Shown here in pieces: positions 23,087 through 34,914 of a DNA stretch of 64,000 nucleotides; within the stretch, counting starts at the first letter, position 1; every line of letters begins with the position of its first letter. The notes under the pieces are model-generated. The model did no database searches and was not told where the DNA came from. It was given only the letters and a program-made list of their open reading frames with translations. Origin of the DNA: Azonexaceae bacterium (lineage in GTDB: Bacteria > Pseudomonadota > Gammaproteobacteria > Burkholderiales > Rhodocyclaceae); contig SSSZ01000047.1 of NCBI GenBank assembly GCA_009469675.1, positions 1 through 64,000 of the forward strand, in the 5' to 3' direction. A program made the position numbers and the translations under genes.

Positions 23087-24316
23087 CTAGTCGAGAACGT
23101 GGGAAACTAGGCCGTCGGCCAGCTTGGGTTCGAACCAGGTGGATTTGGGCGGCATGACCTGGCCCGAATCGGCCACCGCCATCAGGTCGCCCATGGGGGT
23201 GGCGTGGAGGGCGAAGGCGACGGCCATTTCGCCGCTGTCCACCCGGCGTTCGAGCTCCTTCAGGCCGCGGATGCCGCCGACGAAATCGATGCGCTTGTCG
23301 CGGCGCAGGTCGGCAATGCCCAGCACGGGGCCGAGAAGGTGGTCGGAGAGAAGGCTGACGTCGAGGCGGGCGACGGGGTCGGCGGCGGGGATCAGGGTGG
23401 GGTCGATGGTCAGGCGATACCAGCGGCCGCCCAGATACATGCCGACCACGCCGGGCGCCTCGGGGTGGACCGGGCCGGGGGCCGGGGCGACGGCGAAGCG
23501 TTCGCCGACCCGGGCGAGAAAGGCGTCCGGGGTGAGGCCGTTGAGGTCGCGGACGACCCGGTTGTAGTCCAGGATGCGCATTTCGTGGGCGGGGAAGATC
23601 ACCGCCAGGAAATATTCGGCGCTGCCGCCGCCGGTTCCTCCCCGCCGGGCGGCGGCGACCCGCGAGGCAGCGGCCGAGCGGTGGTGGCCGTCGGCGATGT
23701 AGAGCCTGGGCAGGGCGTCGAAGGCGCCGCCGAGGGCGGCGACGGCGGCGGGGGCAGCGATGGCCCAGGTGGTGTGGCGCACGCCGTCGGGGGCGGTGAC
23801 GTCGGCCAGGGGCGTACCCCGGGTGGCCTCGGCAAGGAGCCGGTCGACGGCGGGGCAATCGGGATAAGCCAGGAGGACCGGGCCGGTCTGGGCGTTGAGG
23901 GCTTCGATCTGGCGGACCCGGTCGTCTTCCTTGTCGGGCCGCGTGAATTCGTGCTTGCGGATGCGGTTGCTGTCGTAGTCCGCCACCGACGCTGCCGCTA
24001 CGAGGCCGGTCTGGACATGCCCGCCCAGGGTCAGGCGGTAGGCGTAATAACGGGGGCTGGGGTCGCGCACCAGGACGCCGGCGTCCACCAGGCGCCGGAG
24101 GTTTTCGGCCGAGCGGGAATAGACCGCTGGGGAATAGGGGTCGGTGTCGGCGGGAAGGTCGATTTCGGCCTTGGAGATGTGGAGGAAGCTCCAGGGACGA
24201 CCGGCCGCCCGTTCCCGGGCCTCGGCGCTGGAAAGCACGTCGTAGGGCGGCGCTGCCACGGCGGCGGCGCGGTCGGGCAGCGGCCGCAGGCCGGCGAAGG
24301 GTTGAATCAGCGGCAT
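23087..24316 (-). CDS. DUF1015 family protein upstream of serB
   Basis: The 409-residue protein belongs to DUF1015, whose biochemical role is not established to my knowledge. Family landmarks are FAGLRPLPDRAAAVAAPPYDVLSS at the start, then WSFLHISKAEID, FTRPDKEDDR at about residue 125, and the best-conserved block LYIADGHHRSAAASR near residue 205. The ADGHHR motif with paired histidines looks like an active or nucleotide-binding site and recalls ParB-like serine kinases. It forms a likely operon with serB (13 bp gap). In other bacteria DUF1015 genes also sit beside serine-pathway genes (my recollection), so a link to phosphoserine is plausible but inferred. Confidence 0.85.
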   Translation of the reverse strand: MPLIQPFAGLRPLPDRAAAVAAPPYDVLSSAEARERAAGRPWSFLHISKAEIDLPADTDPYSPAVYSRSAENLRRLVDAGVLVRDPSPRYYAYRLTLGGHVQTGLVAAASVADYDSNRIRKHEFTRPDKEDDRVRQIEALNAQTGPVLLAYPDCPAVDRLLAEATRGTPLADVTAPDGVRHTTWAIAAPAAVAALGGAFDALPRLYIADGHHRSAAASRVAAARRGGTGGGSAEYFLAVIFPAHEMRILDYNRVVRDLNGLTPDAFLARVGERFAVAPAPGPVHPEAPGVVGMYLGGRWYRLTIDPTLIPAADPVARLDVSLLSDHLLGPVLGIADLRRDKRIDFVGGIRGLKELERRVDSGEMAVAFALHATPMGDLMAVADSGQVMPPKSTWFEPKLADGLVSHVLD

Positions 24317-24335
24317 GGCGTCAGCGGCCGGAGGA

Positions 24336-25412
24336 TCAGCGGCCGGTGCGCTCGGGCAGCACGTCGCGCAGCAGGATGGCGGCGTCGCGGATCATCTTTT
24401 CGGTGGTCGCCCAATCGATGCAGCCGTCGGTGACCGAACAGCCGTACTTGAGCTGGGAGAGATCCTCGGGGATCGGTTGGTTGCCGGCCTCGATGTTCGA
24501 TTCGATCATGACGCCGACCAGGGACTTGTTGCCCAGGCGGATTTGATTGACCACGTCGGCCATGACCAGGGGCTGCAGCTCGGGTTTCTTGCTGCTGTTG
24601 GCATGGGAGCAGTCGACGACGATATTGGCGGGCAGCTTGGCTTTGGTCAGCGCCTGTTCGGCGATGGAAACCGACACCGTGTCGTAGTTGGGGCGGGCGT
24701 CGCCGCCGCGCAGGACGACATGGCCGTGGCGGTTGCCGCTGGTGCGGACGATGGTGACCCGGCCCTGGCCGTTGATGCCGAGGAAGGAATGGGGCTTGGA
24801 GGCCGAGAGGATGGCATTGACCGCCACGCCGAGGTCGCCGCTGGTACCGTTCTTGAAACCGACGGGGGTGGACAGGCCCGACGACATCTCGCGGTGGGTC
24901 TGGGATTCGGTGGTGCGGGCGCCGATGGCGGTCCAGGAAATGAGGTCGCCGTAATACTGGGGCGAGATGGGGTCGAGGGCCTCGGTGCCGGTGGGCAGGC
25001 CGAGTTCGTTGACCTGGAGGAGGAAGTCCCGGGCTTTTTCCATGCCGATATCGACGCGGAAGGAGTCGTCCATGAAGGGGTCGTTGATGTAACCCTTCCA
25101 GCCCACCGTGGTACGGGGTTTCTCGAAATAGACGCGCATCACCAGGAGGATCGTGTCGCTCACTTCCCTGGCCAGGTCGTGCAGGCGGCGGGCGTAGTCG
25201 AGACCGGCCACGGGGTCGTGGATGGAGCAGGGGCCGACGACGGCGAAGAGACGGTGGTCCTTGCGGTCGAGAATCTTGCGCAGGGCGTCGCGGCCATGGG
25301 TGACGGTACGGGTGGCCTTGAGCGAGAGGGGGAGCCGGGCGTGCAGTTCCTCCGGCGTGGGCATGGCGTCGAAGGCGCTTACGTTGACGTTTTCAAGGTC
25401 GAGGGTAGTCAT
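24336..25412 (-). CDS. aroG: 3-deoxy-7-phosphoheptulonate synthase, class I
   Basis: This enzyme joins phosphoenolpyruvate and erythrose 4-phosphate to form DAHP, the entry to aromatic amino acid synthesis. It is 358 residues and similar in length to E. coli AroG/AroF. Motifs include VVGPCSIHDP, the KPRTTVGWKGYINDPFMD block, GARTTESQTHRE and the metal-binding DCSHANSSKKPELQ. The isozyme type and feedback inhibitor cannot be told with certainty. I chose the ATG at 25412, preceded by AGGA; an upstream in-frame start at 25454 adds 14 unlike residues. The 3' end is 19 bp from the DUF1015 start, so all three genes may share a transcript. Confidence 0.95.
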   Translation of the reverse strand: MTTLDLENVNVSAFDAMPTPEELHARLPLSLKATRTVTHGRDALRKILDRKDHRLFAVVGPCSIHDPVAGLDYARRLHDLAREVSDTILLVMRVYFEKPRTTVGWKGYINDPFMDDSFRVDIGMEKARDFLLQVNELGLPTGTEALDPISPQYYGDLISWTAIGARTTESQTHREMSSGLSTPVGFKNGTSGDLGVAVNAILSASKPHSFLGINGQGRVTIVRTSGNRHGHVVLRGGDARPNYDTVSVSIAEQALTKAKLPANIVVDCSHANSSKKPELQPLVMADVVNQIRLGNKSLVGVMIESNIEAGNQPIPEDLSQLKYGCSVTDGCIDWATTEKMIRDAAILLRDVLPERTGR

Positions 25413-25464
25413 GTCGTTTTCTGTCCTGACGGGGCTTGGCAGCCGAACAATCAAAAAGTGGAGT

Positions 25465-28095
<2,631 letters not shown>

Positions 28096-28175
28096 TCCAG
28101 GCCCAATTCCATACCTGTTGAGGATTATTCGCACATAATAGAGAAAATTTCGCAAACCTCTAATAACGCCGATCA

Positions 28176-29414
28176 ATGAAAACAAGAGGCTGGCTGGCTC
28201 GGGTTAGGCCGTTTTCCCTGGGGATCGCCGCGGCGCTTTGCCTTGTGGCGGGTCGGGCCGGGGCGGCGGACGAAGGCGAATTCCGGGTTGGCCTCCTGGT
28301 CGATCTCAACGGCAGTTATTCCCACATCACCGGCCAGGGGTCGGTGGTCGCCGCCCGTCTGGCCATCGACGATTTCGGCGGCCAGATCCTGGGCAAGCCG
28401 ATCCGGCTTCTGTACGCCGACCACGAAAACAACCCCGCCACTGCCGCCCGCCTGGCCGGGGAGTGGATCGCCGGCGGCGCCCGGGTCATCGCCGACGTCG
28501 CCGGGTCGCCAACCGCCCTTGCCGTCCAAGAGGTCATCCGCCACCGGGACGTCGTCGCCTTCTACAACAGCGTCATGACACCGGCCCTGACCGGCCGGCA
28601 GTGCGCCGCCAACGGCATCCACTGGATGTACGACGGCTACGCCTACAACCAGGTGATCGGCGGCGAGATCACCCGCCTGGGGGCAAAACGATGGTACCTC
28701 CTGGTGGTGGACAACCAGTTCGGGCACGACATCGAACGCTCCCTGTCGGCCGTTATCCAGGCCAACGGCGGGACGGTCCTGGGCAGCGTGCGCCACGCCC
28801 GGGGCGAAGAGAACCTCTTCGCCAAATTGCGCCAGGCGGCGCAATCGGGGGCCGAGGTCATCGGCCTGGTCAACGCCGGCACCGACATGATCGCTTCCGT
28901 GCGCCAGGCCTTCGACCTGCTCGGCGTTTCCAAGGGGAAGACTGTCCTCGCCGCGGTGGCGACGGCAGTGAACGATGTGCACGCCATGCAGCCCCAGTTG
29001 GCCCAGGGCCTGCGGCTTACCCACTCCTTCTACTGGAACCAGGATGCCGATGCCCGCGTCTGGTCACGCCGCTTCTACGACAAGGCGGGGGCGATGCCGA
29101 GCGACCTCCAGGCCGGGGTTTATTCGGCCCTGACCCACTATTTCAAGGCGGTGGCTGCCGCCGGCAGCGACCGCAGTGCGGCCGTGGTGGCCAAGATGCG
29201 GGAAATCCCCATCCGCGATCCCATCGTCCGCAACGGCCGGCTGCGCCGCGACGGGCGCATGGTGCACGACATCTACCTGCTGCAGGTCAAGAAGCCCGGT
29301 GAGATTCGCGAACCCTGGGATTACCTGAAAATCCTGCGCACCATTCCCGGCGACAGCGCCTTCCGCCCGCTGGAGGAGGGCAACTGTCCCCTGGTCGCCG
29401 GGGGCGGCAACTAG
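28176..29414 (+). CDS. Periplasmic binding protein (urea/amide type) divergent from a hybrid kinase
   Basis: This predicted secreted solute-binding protein is 412 residues. The signal peptide ends near GRAGAADEGEF. It belongs to the Peripla_BP_6 group: VGLLVDLNGSYSHITGQGSVVAARLAIDDFGG opens the first lobe, and RWYLLVVDNQFGHDIERSL opens the second. No transporter genes are near. It is divergent from the hybrid kinase at 25465-28095 across 80 bp of AT-richer sequence, which suggests shared control and possibly ligand delivery to that sensor. The ligand is unknown. A gene-free stretch of 155 bp follows, with nothing recognisable in it. Confidence 0.86.
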   Translation: MKTRGWLARVRPFSLGIAAALCLVAGRAGAADEGEFRVGLLVDLNGSYSHITGQGSVVAARLAIDDFGGQILGKPIRLLYADHENNPATAARLAGEWIAGGARVIADVAGSPTALAVQEVIRHRDVVAFYNSVMTPALTGRQCAANGIHWMYDGYAYNQVIGGEITRLGAKRWYLLVVDNQFGHDIERSLSAVIQANGGTVLGSVRHARGEENLFAKLRQAAQSGAEVIGLVNAGTDMIASVRQAFDLLGVSKGKTVLAAVATAVNDVHAMQPQLAQGLRLTHSFYWNQDADARVWSRRFYDKAGAMPSDLQAGVYSALTHYFKAVAAAGSDRSAAVVAKMREIPIRDPIVRNGRLRRDGRMVHDIYLLQVKKPGEIREPWDYLKILRTIPGDSAFRPLEEGNCPLVAGGGN

Positions 29415-29569
29415 GGGATAGCCTGGCCATCACGGCAGCAAGAACGCGCGGTTTTCCGTTCCTGGCCTTGCTCACCGCCGCGCGGCCTTGGCCGTCCCTT
29501 CGGTTCGCGCCGACCCAGGAACACCCGTCCGGCACGTTCATCGCCTACCGCCAATCACCCAGCAGCGTA

Positions 29570-30601
29570 CTAGCGGCAGAGCAGGGCGCCTTCCTTCTCC
29601 AGGAAGCGTTCGGCCGAGCGTTTGCCGATGGCGAACAGGCCCTCCAGGTTGGAGCGTGACCAGTCCAGTGAGGTCTCCCAGCGGTCGGCCGGGATGTCGA
29701 AGGGCATCTTGAGCAGGGTTTTCTTGTGTTTCTTGTTGTGCACGGCTTCGAAAAGCTTGGTGTCGTCCTGGGCGATGGCGACCTGCGGCACGATGATGGA
29801 AAGCATCCAGGCGTCGTAGAGGTCGCGGGGCGTGCGCATCAGTTCGTCGGCCCCGAGGATGTCGAAGACGACGATGTGGGTGACTTCGGGTTCGTGGTCC
29901 ACCAGGGCCTTGTAGTTCAGGCAGTCGTGGGCGGCACCTTCGTAGTACCAGCACTGACGGCCGCTTTCGGGGTTGACCATGGCGTGGGGCGGGTAGAGGA
30001 AGGGAAAAGCCAGCGCCGCCCGCACGCTGTCAGCGGTGACGTGTCCTTGGCGGCTGGCGAAGGTCTGCATGCGCCGTTCGTCGATGTTGTAGGCGTTAAG
30101 GTAGAAATTCGGGCAACCGGGACGGTCGAGTTTGGCGAAATCGACGGTGTCCTCGAGGAAGGGAACTGCCGAACAGAGGCCGAGGCTCTGGGGGGTCAGG
30201 TCGGTGGGGCAGAAACTGGCGTAGCAGAGCTGCATCCAGTCGGCGAACAGCTTTTCGATTTGGGAATCGCCGTGCTGGTTGGCCAGGAACTGGGCCACCG
30301 GGTTCATTTGGAGCATTTTCCGGTAGAGATCGGCGACTGCGCCGGGCTTCTGGAACACCTTGTAATTGACCGGGTAGTGCTGGTAGATCTCGTCGGCGAC
30401 CCCCATGCCCATGGTGGCCGCCAGCGCTTCGGCCGGGCTGCCCTTGGCCGGGGCCAGATAAAGCAGGCCGATGAGGGCGCCGGCGCCGGCGGTGGATACG
30501 ACGTCGAAGCGTACGCCGGCTTCTTCGAAGGCCACCAGTGCGCCGGCCATGAGGGTTGCGTTGGGGGCGCCGCCCCCGAGGATGAGTGCCGTCTTGGCCA
30601 T
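29570..30601 (-). CDS. Patatin-like protein with an altered active site
   Basis: Patatins are lipid acyl hydrolases with a Ser-Asp dyad. This 343-residue protein has the fold signature at its start: MAKTALILGGGAPNATLMAGALVAFEEAG, the glycine-rich oxyanion loop. Where GTSAG with the nucleophile Ser is expected, it reads STAGAGALIG, placing Gly at the Ser position in my alignment. The later DGG motif appears as EGAAHD. It may therefore be inactive as a hydrolase or use a different mechanism. The ATG at 30601 follows AGGGAAA. It lies 37 bp downstream of mfd on the same strand. No signal peptide or membrane helix is evident. Confidence 0.75.
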   Translation of the reverse strand: MAKTALILGGGAPNATLMAGALVAFEEAGVRFDVVSTAGAGALIGLLYLAPAKGSPAEALAATMGMGVADEIYQHYPVNYKVFQKPGAVADLYRKMLQMNPVAQFLANQHGDSQIEKLFADWMQLCYASFCPTDLTPQSLGLCSAVPFLEDTVDFAKLDRPGCPNFYLNAYNIDERRMQTFASRQGHVTADSVRAALAFPFLYPPHAMVNPESGRQCWYYEGAAHDCLNYKALVDHEPEVTHIVVFDILGADELMRTPRDLYDAWMLSIIVPQVAIAQDDTKLFEAVHNKKHKKTLLKMPFDIPADRWETSLDWSRSNLEGLFAIGKRSAERFLEKEGALLCR

Positions 30602-30638
30602 TTCGGATTTTCCCTGGATGCGGCCGGCGCAGCCCGGG

Positions 30639-33600
30639 TCAGCCGGCAAGTTGTTTGAACATCTCCTTGGCCGCCGCCAGTCGGTCAGCCAGGGTCGGGC
30701 AATGCCGGGAGAATACCACTTTGTCCTGGCCGGCGAGTTTGTAGTGCCGATTTTTCTGGATCAGGTTGATGATGGTGATCGGCTCGATGGGCGGTTTGGG
30801 GCCGAACTGCACGACGATCTGGTCGGCCGAGGCGTCGAGCTTCTGGACCCCCAGGGGATGGGCCAGAAGGCGCAGGCGATGGGTGGCGACCAGGCTCTGC
30901 CCCTGGGGCGGCAATTCGCCGAAGCGATCGATCAGTTCTTCCTGCAGGGCGTCGATTTCGGCGGCGGATTCGCAGTTGGCTAGGCGCTTGTAGAGGGTGA
31001 GACGCTCGTGTACGTCGGGGCAATAGGCATCGGGCAGGAGGGCCGGCACCCGCAGATTGATCTCGGTGGCGATGCCCAGGGGCTGCATGAGGTCGGCGTT
31101 GTCCAGGTGCTGGCCTTGCTTCAGGGCGGCCACGGCCCGGTTGAGCATGGCGGTGTAGAGATTGAAGCCGACTTCCTGCATCTCCCCCGACTGGTTGTCG
31201 CCCAGAACCTCGCCGGCGCCGCGGATTTCCAGGTCGTGCATGGCGAGGTAGAAGCCCGAACCGAGTTCTTCCATCATCTGGATGGCTTCCAGGCGCTGGC
31301 GGGCCTGTTTGGTCATGGCCTTTTCGTCCTGGATCAGGAGGTAGGCGTAGGCCTGGTGGTGGGAGCGGCCGACCCGGCCCCGCAGCTGGTGGAGCTGGGC
31401 GAGGCCGAATTTCTCCGAGCGATTGATGAGGATGGTGTTGGCGTGGGGGTTGTCGATCCCGGTTTCGATAATGGTGGTGCACAAGAGCAGGTTGGCCCGC
31501 TGCTGGGTGAAATCGCGCATCACCCGTTCCAGTTCCCGCTCGTTCATCTGGCCGTGGCCGATGACGATGCGCGCCTCGGGGACGAGTTTTTCCAGCTTGT
31601 CCCGCAGGTTGGCGATGGTGTCGACCTCGTTGTGCAGGAAATACACCTGGCCGCCCCGCTTCAATTCCCGCAGCACGGCTTCGCGGATGATGCCGTCGGA
31701 GAATTTGCTGACGAAGGTCTTGATGGCCAACCGCTTCTGGGGCGCCGTGGCGATCACCGAAAAGTCCCGCAGGCCTTCCATCGACATGGCCAGGGTGCGG
31801 GGAATGGGGGTGGCGGTCAGGGTCAGCACATCGACCTCGGCGCGCAGCGCCTTCAAGACCTCTTTCTGGCGCACTCCGAAGCGGTGTTCCTCGTCGATGA
31901 CGACGAGGCCCAGGCGGGCGAATTTGACCTCCCGGCCGATCAGCTTGTGGGTGCCGATAATGATGTCGATCTTGCCGGCGGCCAGATCCTGCACCGCCTG
32001 GGCGGATTCCTTGGCCGTCTTGAAGCGGGACAGCTCGGCGATTTTCACCGGCCAGTCGGCGAAGCGGTCGCAGAAGGTCTGGTAATGCTGTTCGCAGAGC
32101 AGGGTGGTGGGGCAGAGCACGGCCACCTGCTTGCCCCCGGCCACGGCACAAAAGGCGGCGCGCAGCGCCACCTCGGTCTTGCCGAAGCCGACATCGCCGC
32201 AGACCAGGCGGTCCATGGGCTTGCCCGAGCGCATGTCGTCGATCACCGCGGCGATGGCCTGGGCCTGGTCGGGAGTCTCCTCGAAGCCGAAATCGTCGGC
32301 GAAGGCGGCGTAATCGCTTTCCTTGAAGGCGAAGGCGTGGCCCTGGCGGGCGGCGCGGGCGGCATAGAGGGCGAGGAGCTCGGCGGCGGTGTCGCGGGCC
32401 TGCTCGGCGGCCTTTTTCTTGGCCTTTTCCCACTGGCCAGAACCCAGGGTGTGAAGCGGCGCCGTCTCCGGGTCGGCGCCCGAGTAGCGGGAAATGACGT
32501 GGAGCTGGGAAACCGGGACGAAGAGCTTGGCCTCGTTGGCGTAGTGGAGTTCTAGGAATTCCAGTTCGCCGTCGCCCAGATCCATGCGGACCAGGCCCCG
32601 GTAGCGGCCGATGCCGTGGTTTTCGTGCACCACCGGGTCGCCGACCTTGAGTTCGGTGAGATCCTTCAGCCAGTTGTCGAAGCCTGCCTTCTTCTGGGCG
32701 GTGCGCCGGTTGCGGCGGGGGGCGCCGGCGAAAAGCTCGCTTTCGGTGACGAAGGCGAGGCCGGGAACGGAAAAACCGCCCTGCAGGGGGCCGATGCCCA
32801 AGGCGAGCCGGCCTTCGCCCCCCAGCAGGCCGGTCAGGTCGGCGGCGGTCGGGGCGGCCAGGCCGTGGTCGGCGAGGAGGGCGGCCAGGGTTTCGCGCCG
32901 CCCCGCCGTTTCGGCGAGGAGCAGGACGCGGCCGGAAAACTCGGCGACGAAATGGGCGAAGGCGGCCAGCGGCTCGTCGCTGCGACGGTCGACGGCGATA
33001 CCCGGCAGCGCCCCGGCCAGATCGCCGCCGGCCGGAGTGAGCTGAATGCGGCCGTGGGGGCGGGCGGCGACGAAAAACGCTTCGTCGGTGAGGAACAGCG
33101 CTTCCGGGGGCAGCAGGGGGCGGGCCCGGTCGCCCTGGAGCAGATCGTAGCGCGAGCGGGTGTCGCGCCAGAAGGCGGCGATGGCTGCCGCCGTGTCGCC
33201 CAAGGTGACGACCAGCGCGTCCCCGGGCAGATAGTCGAAGAGGCTGGCGGTTTCGGCGAAAAAGAGCGGCAGGTAATACTCGATGCCGGCGCTGGCGATG
33301 CCGCTGGAAATATCCTTGTAGATTCCCGATTTGGCGGGGTCACCCTCGAAGGTTTCGCGGAAACGCTGGCGGAAATGGGTGCGCCCGGCGTCGTCGAGGG
33401 GAAATTCCCGGGCCGGCAGGAGGCGGATCTCGGGTACGGGATACAGGGTGCGCTGGCTGTCGGCGTCGAAGGTCTTGATGCTTTCGATCTCGTCGTCGAA
33501 GAGATCGAAGCGGTAGGGCAGGGCCGACCCCATCGGGAAGAGGTCGATCAGCCCGCCGCGGATCGAGTATTCGCCCGGCGAGACCACCTGGGTGACGTGG

Positions 33601-34061
33601 CTGTAGCCGGCCAGGGTGACCTGGCGGCGGAAATTTTCCGCGTCGAGCCGGTCGCCCCGCCGGAAGGCGAAGGTGTAGGCGGCCAGGAACGCCGGCGGGG
33701 TGAGGCGATAGACCGCCGTGGCGGCGGGCACCAGGAGTACGTCCACCTCGCCCTGCAGGCTTGCCCAGAGGGTGGCCAGGCGTTCCGAAACCAGGTCGTG
33801 GTGGGGCGAAAAATGGTCGTAGGGCAGGGTTTCCCAGTCGGGCAGCAGGCGCACGCGCAGGTGCGGCGCAAACCAGGGAATTTCGTCGAGCAGGCGCTGG
33901 GCGTCGGCCGGGTTGGCGGTGACCACGGCCAGCCGCCGGCCGGCCGCCGCCAACTGGCTGATCGCCAGGGCGTCGGCAGAGCCGGGCAGGCCGGCGATAT
34001 CGACCCGGGCGCCGGGTTTGGGCAACGCGGGGAGGGGCAGGGGAGGAACTGAATTCGGCAT
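30639..34061 (-). CDS. mfd: Transcription-repair coupling factor Mfd
   Basis: Mfd removes RNA polymerase stalled at DNA lesions and recruits UvrA. The 1,140-residue protein has the expected order. The UvrB-like N-terminal region (VTANPADAQRLLDEIPWF, LPDWETLPYDHFSPHHD) comes first. The polymerase-binding domain includes VGDPVVHENHGIGRYRGL. The SF2 translocase has Walker A VCGDVGFGKTEVALRAAF, the DEEH motif in VVIDEEHRFGVRQ and LTLTATPIPRTL. The C-terminal TRCF domain closes it. The ATG at 34061 gives MPNSVPPLPLP; an in-frame start 291 bp upstream would add arginine-rich residues unlike the family. Confidence 0.98.
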   Translation of the reverse strand: MPNSVPPLPLPALPKPGARVDIAGLPGSADALAISQLAAAGRRLAVVTANPADAQRLLDEIPWFAPHLRVRLLPDWETLPYDHFSPHHDLVSERLATLWASLQGEVDVLLVPAATAVYRLTPPAFLAAYTFAFRRGDRLDAENFRRQVTLAGYSHVTQVVSPGEYSIRGGLIDLFPMGSALPYRFDLFDDEIESIKTFDADSQRTLYPVPEIRLLPAREFPLDDAGRTHFRQRFRETFEGDPAKSGIYKDISSGIASAGIEYYLPLFFAETASLFDYLPGDALVVTLGDTAAAIAAFWRDTRSRYDLLQGDRARPLLPPEALFLTDEAFFVAARPHGRIQLTPAGGDLAGALPGIAVDRRSDEPLAAFAHFVAEFSGRVLLLAETAGRRETLAALLADHGLAAPTAADLTGLLGGEGRLALGIGPLQGGFSVPGLAFVTESELFAGAPRRNRRTAQKKAGFDNWLKDLTELKVGDPVVHENHGIGRYRGLVRMDLGDGELEFLELHYANEAKLFVPVSQLHVISRYSGADPETAPLHTLGSGQWEKAKKKAAEQARDTAAELLALYAARAARQGHAFAFKESDYAAFADDFGFEETPDQAQAIAAVIDDMRSGKPMDRLVCGDVGFGKTEVALRAAFCAVAGGKQVAVLCPTTLLCEQHYQTFCDRFADWPVKIAELSRFKTAKESAQAVQDLAAGKIDIIIGTHKLIGREVKFARLGLVVIDEEHRFGVRQKEVLKALRAEVDVLTLTATPIPRTLAMSMEGLRDFSVIATAPQKRLAIKTFVSKFSDGIIREAVLRELKRGGQVYFLHNEVDTIANLRDKLEKLVPEARIVIGHGQMNERELERVMRDFTQQRANLLLCTTIIETGIDNPHANTILINRSEKFGLAQLHQLRGRVGRSHHQAYAYLLIQDEKAMTKQARQRLEAIQMMEELGSGFYLAMHDLEIRGAGEVLGDNQSGEMQEVGFNLYTAMLNRAVAALKQGQHLDNADLMQPLGIATEINLRVPALLPDAYCPDVHERLTLYKRLANCESAAEIDALQEELIDRFGELPPQGQSLVATHRLRLLAHPLGVQKLDASADQIVVQFGPKPPIEPITIINLIQKNRHYKLAGQDKVVFSRHCPTLADRLAAAKEMFKQLAG

Positions 34062-34173
34062 GGGGCGCCGATTATAGCGCTCCTGCCGACTAGGCCTTTG
34101 GTCAGTCTCGACAAGGCGCCCCGTTGGCCTTATCGTATGCCGCCTGGAAATATGCCATTCAACCGATTCCGCG

Positions 34174-34914
34174 ATGCCCTGGTTCTCCCCCGGCTTACTC
34201 TGCTTTTTGCCCCTGGCCTGCCTCGTCCTCGGCGGCGCCACGGCCCAGGCGGCACCCCTGCGCATTTGCGCTGCCGATTGGCCGCCCTTTACCACCGAGA
34301 CCGCCGGCCGCCGGGTCGGCGGACTCCTTGCCACGCGGGTTACCCGGGCCATGGCCGATCTCGGCTATGAGGCGACGATCCACGTCGTCGCCTGGGAGCG
34401 CTGCCTCAAGGATCTGGCCGAAGGCTTCTACGCCGCCGCCTATCCCGCCGCCCATGGGCGCGACCGCGAGGTGTTCGGCGTCTATCCGCCCCTGCCCCTC
34501 GATACCCTGCGTTATGTCGCGGTCGTCCGCAAGGGTGAGGGCGGAGCGTGGCGGGGCGGCTCCGATCTGACCCCCTTGCCCAAGCCCATCGGCGTCCCCA
34601 AGGGATGGGCCGTCCTCGACGAGCTGGCCGGGCTTCCCGGCGCCGTTCTCGAGGCGAGTTCCCAGACCATGGAGCAGGACGTACGCAAGGTTCTGGCCGG
34701 CCGCCTTGGCACGGCGGTGGTCGAAGCCAGGACGGCGGCCGAACTCCTGGCCCGCCTCGACTCCGGCGGCAGATTGGCCGTACTCGAACCGCCCCTGGTC
34801 AGCGAGCGCAAGGTTTATCTCCTCCTGGGGCGCAAGGCCTTCGGCAACTGGAGCGCCCAGCAACTCGCCGACAAACTGGCGGCCCGGTTGCAGGCCGACA
34901 CCCTCCGGCCATGA
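34174..34914 (+). CDS. Periplasmic binding protein (family 3) coupled to a hybrid kinase
   Basis: This 246-residue secreted protein has a signal peptide ending near ATAQAAPLRICA. It looks like a family 3 solute-binding protein: LRICAADWPPFTTE at the start of lobe one, the helix GGLLATRVTRAMADLGYE and the turn VVAWERCLKDLAEG. It lacks long parts of the transporter-associated members. Its stop codon overlaps the start of a hybrid histidine kinase (ATGA), so the two are translated together. By analogy with sensors that use a separate Venus-flytrap protein, it probably presents a small ligand to the kinase's periplasmic domain. No ribosome site is obvious upstream. Confidence 0.82.
   Translation: MPWFSPGLLCFLPLACLVLGGATAQAAPLRICAADWPPFTTETAGRRVGGLLATRVTRAMADLGYEATIHVVAWERCLKDLAEGFYAAAYPAAHGRDREVFGVYPPLPLDTLRYVAVVRKGEGGAWRGGSDLTPLPKPIGVPKGWAVLDELAGLPGAVLEASSQTMEQDVRKVLAGRLGTAVVEARTAAELLARLDSGGRLAVLEPPLVSERKVYLLLGRKAFGNWSAQQLADKLAARLQADTLRP

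Noticed and set aside
28096..28185. TTG start for the hybrid kinase 90 bp upstream
   Set aside because: It would overlap the start of the divergent binding-protein gene. The ATG at 28095 directly precedes the first membrane helix.
34062..34352. N-terminal extension of mfd from an in-frame start at 34352
   Set aside because: The extra 97 residues are rich in Arg and Pro, do not resemble Mfd, and overlap the divergent binding-protein gene.
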